Assembly (NCBI GenBank): GCA_030019205.1
Contig: JASEFH010000014.1
Location: 1-64,000 of the forward strand
Direction: 5' to 3'
Length of the DNA: 64,000 nucleotides
Source: Methanomicrobiales archaeon
GTDB lineage: Archaea > Halobacteriota > Methanomicrobia > Methanomicrobiales > JACTUA01
Below are positions 59,954-64,000 of the stretch, in pieces. Both the position numbers and the translations under genes were made by a program. Positions within the stretch are counted from its first letter, which is position 1; every line of letters starts with the position of its first letter. Below the pieces are notes generated by a model. That model made no database searches. It was not told the origin of the DNA and saw only the letters and a program-made list of their open reading frames with translations.

Positions 59954-60330
59954 GGATCCTGCTGGACACGAACGCGCTCATGCTGCCCGGCCAGTTCGGG
60001 ATCGACCTCTTCGACGAGCTCCTCCGTCTCTGCGGCCGCTACGAACCCATGACCCTCACCGACGTGCTCCGCGAGCTGGAAGGGATCGCCCGGGGGCGGG
60101 GGCGGGACGCCGCCGCCGCCCGGCTGGGGCTGCAGCTCTGCGAGCGCTGCCGCCTCGTGGAGAGCGAGGGCATGGGCGGCACGGTGGACGAGAAGGTGAT
60201 GCAGGCGGCGGAGGCGTCGGGGAGCGTCGTCGTCACGAACGATCGCGGGCTCCGCGACGCCCTGCTGGAGCGGGGTGTGGATGTGATCGTGATGCGGGGG
60301 CAGAAGAAGCTGGAACTGATTCGGGGATAG
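59950..60330 (+). CDS. PIN-domain ribonuclease (FCF1/VapC9-like)
   Basis: This 126-residue PIN-fold protein has the acidic residues in VRILLDTNALMLP, TDVLRELEGIA and VVTNDRGLRDAL in the expected order. In archaea this gene is usually found next to aif2g and is related to the rRNA-processing FCF1 nucleases as well as VapC toxins. No antitoxin gene is paired with it, which favours an RNA-processing role. The start is GTG at 59950, overlapping the aif2g stop (GTGA). Confidence 0.88.
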   Translation: MRILLDTNALMLPGQFGIDLFDELLRLCGRYEPMTLTDVLRELEGIARGRGRDAAAARLGLQLCERCRLVESEGMGGTVDEKVMQAAEASGSVVVTNDRGLRDALLERGVDVIVMRGQKKLELIRG

Positions 60331-60333
60331 GAT

Positions 60334-60906
60334 ATGTACTACAAAATGACGTTGGTTGACAAGGTGCGGGTGCCGCCTCACCGTATGGGCGAGCCGCTGC
60401 ATGCCGTGGTGCTCAGCCTGCTGGAGGAGCAGCTCGAAGGAAGCATCGACAATGATATCGGCATCTTCATCGCGGTGACGCGGGTCCTGGAGACGGGAGA
60501 AGGGGAGATGATCCCCGGCGACGGCGCCGTCTTCTACGACGTGACGTTCGAGGCGCTGGTGCTGCGGCTGAGCCTGCAGGAGGTGATCGAGGGGGAGGTG
60601 GTCGAGACGACGACGTTCGGCGCCTTCGTCAGCCTGGGCCCCATCGACGCGATGCTGCACATGTCCCAGATCTCCGATGAGTTCATCAACTACGACGAGA
60701 AGAACGGGCGGCTCATCTGCCAGGAGTCGAAGCGGTTCATCGAGGTGGGGGACCTCGTCCGCGTGCGGGTGGTGACTCTCTCGCTCTCCGAACGGGAGCC
60801 GCGGGAGAGCAAGATCGGGCTGACGATGCGGCAGGCGGGGCTGGGAACGCAGCGCTGGCTCACAGAAGAGTACGAGAAGGAGAAGAAGGAGCATGGTGGT
60901 CCATAG
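60334..60906 (+). CDS. rpo7: RNA polymerase subunit Rpo7 (E')
   Basis: This 190-residue subunit forms the stalk of archaeal RNA polymerase with Rpo4. The N-terminal RNP-like domain starts MYYKMTLVDKVRVPPHRMG, and the C-terminal S1 domain has VETTTFGAFVSLGPIDAMLH and SQISDEFINYDE. The length and order are typical. It starts 3 bp after the PIN gene and overlaps spt4 by 14 bp. Confidence 0.97.
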   Translation: MYYKMTLVDKVRVPPHRMGEPLHAVVLSLLEEQLEGSIDNDIGIFIAVTRVLETGEGEMIPGDGAVFYDVTFEALVLRLSLQEVIEGEVVETTTFGAFVSLGPIDAMLHMSQISDEFINYDEKNGRLICQESKRFIEVGDLVRVRVVTLSLSEREPRESKIGLTMRQAGLGTQRWLTEEYEKEKKEHGGP

Positions 60907-61093
60907 GAAACAGGCGACGGTCTGCCGCGAGTGCCACCGTGTCGTCGAGGGGGAGGGCTGCACCGTCTGCGGGACCACGAATCTCAGCACGGACTGGGCA
61001 GGTTACCTCATCATCATCGATCCGGAGCATTCCGACATCGCCAAGCGGATGAACATCAAGCTGCCCGGCAAGTACGCCCTGAAGGTCCGCTGA
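60893..61093 (+). CDS. spt4: Transcription elongation factor Spt4 (RpoE'')
   Basis: This 66-residue zinc-ribbon protein has CRECHRVV and CTVCGTTN, the two zinc-binding pairs, followed by the DWAGYLIIIDPEHSDIAKRM typical of archaeal Spt4. It binds Spt5 to increase polymerase processivity. It overlaps rpo7 at its start and its TGA shares a base with the ATG of the next gene. Confidence 0.96.
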   Translation: MVVHRKQATVCRECHRVVEGEGCTVCGTTNLSTDWAGYLIIIDPEHSDIAKRMNIKLPGKYALKVR

Positions 61094-61578
61094 TGTACCG
61101 GCTGCCCGATGCGCACCGGTCCCGATTCCAGAGACCGTTCGGCACCCTGTATTCAGGCATCCCGGAGGTCCTGCCCCTTCTCCGGGGGCGGGTCGTCTAC
61201 GCCGTGGGCGATGTGGTCACCCACAACCTGACGCGCCGGGGTGTCGTACCGGATGTGGCGGTCATCGACGGCCACACCATGCGGGCGCCCTGCAGCCGCA
61301 CCCCCGACCTGAAGTCGCGCCGCCTGCGGGCGCACAATCCTCCGGGCGCGATCTCCGACGACCTGATCCAGAAGGTGCGGGAGGCGATCCTGCACCCCCC
61401 GGCGGTCGTGGTGGTGGAGGGGGAAGAGGACCTGGCGGTGATACCGATGGTGCTGCAGGCCCCGATCGGTGCGATCGTCCTCTACGGTCAGCCGGGGGAG
61501 GGGGTCGTGGTCCGGGAAGTGAGCGAGGAGGCAAAAGCAGAAGCAGAAGCGCTGCTGGCCCTCTTCGAGCGGGAGTGA
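61093..61578 (+). CDS. GTP-dependent dephospho-CoA kinase (DUF359)
   Basis: This 161-residue enzyme phosphorylates dephospho-CoA in the last step of archaeal CoA synthesis. VYAVGDVVTHNLTRRGVVPD and VAVIDGHTMR lie in the N-terminal half, and VVVVEGEEDLAVIPMVL followed by VLYGQPGEGVVV are the family landmarks. The ATG at 61093 overlaps the spt4 stop by one base. The protein family (PF04019) was shown to be a GTP-dependent DPCK in Thermococcus; the assignment here is by similarity. Confidence 0.92.
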   Translation: MYRLPDAHRSRFQRPFGTLYSGIPEVLPLLRGRVVYAVGDVVTHNLTRRGVVPDVAVIDGHTMRAPCSRTPDLKSRRLRAHNPPGAISDDLIQKVREAILHPPAVVVVEGEEDLAVIPMVLQAPIGAIVLYGQPGEGVVVREVSEEAKAEAEALLALFERE

Positions 61579-61628
61579 CTCCTCCTGCAGGGCCGTCTCG
61601 CGGGCGGGTCTCTGCCGCGATGGAATGC

Positions 61629-61660
61629 TTTATTAGAACACGTCTACAATAGTACGAGGA
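61629..61660 (+). promoter_or_regulatory. Internal promoter before rps24e
   Basis: CTTTATTAGAAC near 61628-61639 lies about 28-35 nt before the rps24e ATG, and CGAGGATATCG follows. It may give an additional transcript for the ribosomal protein and KEOPS part of the operon. Confidence 0.45.
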
Positions 61661-61665
61661 TATCG

Positions 61666-61962
61666 ATGGATTTTGAGATACAAAGCGACGTTCGGAATGA
61701 GCTGCTGAACCGCAGGGAGATAGAGTACGTCCTGACCTACGCGGGTGCCACCCCGTCCCGCGCCCAGGTGCGGGGCAAGCTGGCGGCGATCCTGAACCTG
61801 AACGAGAACCTGGTGGTCATCGACTCCCTGAAGACCCGCTTCGGGGCGATGGAGCTCGAGGGCACGGCGCGGATCTACGACTCCGAGATGAGCCGGGACA
61901 GGACGGAGCCGAAGTACCTGATGGCACGCGGTGTTCCCAAGAAGGCCGAAGAGGGTGCATGA
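61666..61962 (+). CDS. rps24e: 30S ribosomal protein S24e
   Basis: This 98-residue protein has [20 protein letters not shown], then [20 protein letters not shown] and a conserved ending [11 protein letters not shown]. It is an archaeal/eukaryotic-specific small-subunit protein. It overlaps the S27ae start by 4 bp (ATGA). Confidence 0.96.
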   Translation: MDFEIQSDVRNELLNRREIEYVLTYAGATPSRAQVRGKLAAILNLNENLVVIDSLKTRFGAMELEGTARIYDSEMSRDRTEPKYLMARGVPKKAEEGA

Positions 61963-62117
61963 TGGCGGCGAAGCGTTCGGGGTACTACACGATCAAGGAC
62001 GGGAAGGCTCAACTGTCCCGGAAACACTGCCCCCGCTGCGGTGCCGGGGTGCTGCTGGCAGAGCACGAGGATCGCGCCGCCTGCGGCAAGTGCGGCTATA
62101 CGGAATTCAAGAAATAA
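61959..62117 (+). CDS. rps27ae: 30S ribosomal protein S27ae
   Basis: This 52-residue zinc-ribbon protein starts [17 protein letters not shown]. Zinc pairs are HCPRCGAG and [10 protein letters not shown], and it ends EFKK. Archaeal S27ae is a short stand-alone protein, unlike the ubiquitin fusion of eukaryotes. ATGs at 61959 and 61962 are both possible starts. It lies between rps24e and kae1 as in other archaea. Confidence 0.95.
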   Translation: MMAAKRSGYYTIKDGKAQLSRKHCPRCGAGVLLAEHEDRAACGKCGYTEFKK

Positions 62118-62123
62118 GGTTGG

Positions 62124-63689
62124 ATGCCTGTACAGGGCCAGGTGCTGGGTATCGAAGGCACGGCATGGAACATCAGTGCCGCTCTTTTTGACAGAGACCT
62201 GGTATCGATCCACTCCCGCCCCTACCAGCCTCCGACGGGCGGCATCCATCCCCGCGAGGCGGCCCAGCATCATGCCGCGGTGATGAAGGATCTGATCTGC
62301 CGCGTGCTGAAGGACGCGGATACCATCGCCGCCGTGGCGTTCTCGCAGGGGCCGGGGCTGGGCCCCTGCCTGCGGACCGCCGCCACCGCCGCCCGCTCGC
62401 TCGCCCTCGCGCTGGACGTGCCCCTGGTCGGGGTGAACCACTGTGTCGCGCACGTGGAGATCGGCTGCTGGGCGACCGGCTGCCGCGATCCCGTCACCCT
62501 CTACGTCAGCGGGGCCAACACCCAGGTGCTCGGGTTCCTGAACGGCCGTTACCGCATCTTCGGGGAGACGCTGGACATCGGGCTCGGGAACGCTCTCGAC
62601 AAGTTCGCCCGGAGCAAGGGTCTCCGCCATCCCGGGGGGCCGGCGATCGAGGCGTGCGCACGGGAGGGGCGTTACGTCGAGCTGCCCTATACGGTGAAGG
62701 GGATGGATCTCGCCTTCTCGGGGCTCGTGAGCGCCGCCAAGGAGTGCCGGGCCCCGCTCCCGGACGTCTGCGCCGGGCTCCAGGAGACGGCGTTCGCGAT
62801 GTGCGTCGAGGTGACGGAGCGGGCCCTGGCTCATGCGGGCAAGGACGAGGTGCTGCTGGTGGGCGGCGTGGGGGCGAACGCCCGCCTGCAGGAGATGCTC
62901 GCGATCATGTGCGAAGAGCGGGGAGCCTCCTTCCACGTCCCCGAACGGCTCTACCTGGGGGACAACGGGGCGATGATCGCCTATACCGGGCGGATCATGC
63001 TCGAGCACGGGAACGTGCTCCCGATCGAGCGCTCCCACGTCAACCCGGGGTACCGCGCCGACGAGGTGGAGGTGAACTGGAAGGAGGAGGCGGGCGTCTT
63101 CGCCCCCCGGAAGGAGGTGGACCGTGCCCGAGGCGCCGAGGCGGTCGTGGAGATCGGGGAGACGGCCGTCGCCAAGCGGCGGGTGGGCAAGACCTACCGC
63201 GTTCCGGCGCTGGACCGGCGGCTCATCGCGGAGCGGACGCGGGCGGAGGCCCGGACCATCTCGGCCGCCCGCCGCAGCGGCGTGCCCACGCCGATCCTGC
63301 GGGACATCACGGAGGACACGATCTGGATGGAGCGGGTGGAGGGCGACCTCCTGAAGTACGCCCTCTCCCCGCACGCCGTGTGGGAGGCCGGGCGGATCGT
63401 CGGGCGTCTGCACGCTGCCGGCATCGTCCACGGCGACCTGACCACGAGCAACATGATCCTCCGCGACGGGCAGATCGTCCTGATCGACTTCGGGCTGGCC
63501 CAGGTCACCTCCGAGATCGAGAGCCGCGGGGTGGATATCCACGTCTTCTTCCAGACGCTGGAGAGCACGGCGCCGGATGCCGGGGACCTCAAGCGGGCGT
63601 TCGCGGAGGGCTACGCGGAGACGTTTGCGGGTGCGGCGGAGGTGGTCCGCCGCGAGCAGGAGATCGAGCGGCGGGGGCGCTACCTGTGA
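62124..63689 (+). CDS. kae1-bud32: Fused Kae1-Bud32 KEOPS subunit
   Basis: This 521-residue protein fuses two KEOPS subunits needed for t6A37 modification of ANN-decoding tRNAs. Residues 1-325 are Kae1, the threonylcarbamoyl transferase: the metal ligands H106 and H110 are in VNHCVAHVEIG, with YVSGANTQVLGF and GLGNALDKFARSKGL. Residues from about 345 are Bud32, a small atypical kinase/ATPase: TAVAKRRVGKTYR, HGDLTTSNMIL and VLIDFGLA. Such fusions are common in euryarchaea. It overlaps the next gene by 4 bp (GTGA). Confidence 0.97.
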   Translation: MPVQGQVLGIEGTAWNISAALFDRDLVSIHSRPYQPPTGGIHPREAAQHHAAVMKDLICRVLKDADTIAAVAFSQGPGLGPCLRTAATAARSLALALDVPLVGVNHCVAHVEIGCWATGCRDPVTLYVSGANTQVLGFLNGRYRIFGETLDIGLGNALDKFARSKGLRHPGGPAIEACAREGRYVELPYTVKGMDLAFSGLVSAAKECRAPLPDVCAGLQETAFAMCVEVTERALAHAGKDEVLLVGGVGANARLQEMLAIMCEERGASFHVPERLYLGDNGAMIAYTGRIMLEHGNVLPIERSHVNPGYRADEVEVNWKEEAGVFAPRKEVDRARGAEAVVEIGETAVAKRRVGKTYRVPALDRRLIAERTRAEARTISAARRSGVPTPILRDITEDTIWMERVEGDLLKYALSPHAVWEAGRIVGRLHAAGIVHGDLTTSNMILRDGQIVLIDFGLAQVTSEIESRGVDIHVFFQTLESTAPDAGDLKRAFAEGYAETFAGAAEVVRREQEIERRGRYL

Positions 63690-64000
63690 GGCTCGCCGTT
63701 GTGACGAGCAACGCCCACAAGGCGCGGGAGGTGGCGGCGTACTTCGAGGGTATCCTGGAGGTGGAGCATATCCCGCTGGAGTGCCCCGAGTTCCGGGACG
63801 ACGATGTGGGCGAGATCGCGCGGGGGAAGGCGCGGTTTGCGTATTCCGCCCTCTCGCGGCCGCTGATCGTGGACGATACCGCATTCTATGTCCGCGCCCT
63901 GAAGGGGTTTCCCGGCCCCTACGCCGCCTACGTCCTGGACACCATCGGGAAAGAGGGGATCCTGAAGCTCCTGGAGGGTGTGGACGACCGGGACGCCCGC
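63686..64000 (+). CDS. rdgB: XTP/dITP diphosphatase (RdgB/HAM1), partial
   Basis: The first 105 codons of a Maf/HAM1-type NTP pyrophosphatase run off the window end. The GTG start is inside the kae1-bud32 stop. VTSNAHKAREVAAYF is the N-terminal NTP-binding motif (T/SxNxxK), and LIVDDTAFYVRALKGFPGPY holds the family's aspartate and substrate loop. It hydrolyses non-canonical purine triphosphates. It forms the last seen gene of this operon. Confidence 0.94.
   Translation, partial: MRLAVVTSNAHKAREVAAYFEGILEVEHIPLECPEFRDDDVGEIARGKARFAYSALSRPLIVDDTAFYVRALKGFPGPYAAYVLDTIGKEGILKLLEGVDDRDAR

Noticed and set aside
59950-60330. VapC toxin of a toxin-antitoxin pair
   Set aside because: No antitoxin gene is adjacent, and the position in the conserved aif2g-rpo7 operon is that of the housekeeping archaeal PIN protein.

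Overview
The window is archaeal and comes from a hydrogenotrophic methanogen, most likely of the order Methanomicrobiales (a high-GC relative of Methanoculleus or Methanofollis; the genus is inference). The evidence is archaeal translation and transcription proteins (aEF-2, aRF1, aIF2-gamma, S24e, S27ae, Rpo7, Spt4, fused Kae1-Bud32), methanogen markers (SepS for tRNA-dependent cysteine synthesis, the YcaO thioamidation protein known as methanogenesis marker 1, DUF2124, DUF2098), AglB-type N-glycosylation, and TATA boxes placed for short-leader or leaderless transcripts. Genes are GC-rich (roughly 60-65 percent by eye), which makes the few AT-rich patches stand out.

Layout. 1-122: a 55-base poly-C run abutting a truncated gene, probably a contig end. 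429-4762 (minus): DUF2124, aEF-2, S7, S12. 4921-5926: queD-queE for archaeosine precursor synthesis. 5927-8250: insertion-sequence debris, including an IS5-like transposase stopped by an in-frame TAG. 8259-9615: Nudix hydrolase and an alpha/beta-hydrolase lipoprotein. 9766-15188: an overlapping translation and tRNA operon, prf1-argS-twy1-sepS. 15189-16995: gene-poor, with an AT-rich islet of about 850 bp (zinc-ribbon gene plus a frameshifted small membrane gene) lying between the two arms of a dispersed palindromic repeat. 16996-18813: kup. 19292-26251 (minus): THEP1 NTPase, archaemetzincin, a first AglB, and two glycosyltransferases. 26414-29744 (minus): a helicase/exonuclease pair resembling bacterial MrfA/MrfB. 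29877-36924: small or poorly known genes, a UbiA prenyltransferase, a FilR1-type regulator broken by an in-frame TAG, a glutamine amidotransferase, a HAD phosphatase, an orphan DNA methyltransferase and a possible 45-residue leaderless gene. 37079-40816: sufCB, pcm, a cyclase-family hydrolase and an unknown Cys-rich protein. 40855-54368: a surface-glycan cluster. 54372-57904: histone-deacetylase-like protein, YcaO, DUF2098, NikR. 58718-64000: the classic archaeal informational operon aif2g-PIN-rpo7-spt4-dpck-s24e-s27ae-kae1/bud32-rdgB.

How it works together. The 40.8-54.4 kb cluster can be read as one pathway: GlmS, GlmM and a GlmU-like enzyme make UDP-GlcNAc from fructose-6-phosphate. A UDP-sugar 6-dehydrogenase, a Gfo/Idh oxidoreductase, a DegT aminotransferase and a left-handed beta-helix acetyltransferase (a WbpA/B/E/D-like set) could then convert it to a 2,3-diacetamido uronic acid. 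A membrane glycosyltransferase and a second AglB would assemble and transfer the glycan. A separate AglB with two glycosyltransferases at 20.4-26.3 kb suggests two oligosaccharyltransferases.

Less expected features are the dispersed palindromic repeats (about eight loci, all between genes), the AT-rich islet between repeat arms, the two genes interrupted by in-frame TAG, an archaemetzincin lacking two of its four family cysteines, and the archaeal MrfAB-like pair. No tRNA, rRNA or CRISPR array was recognised.
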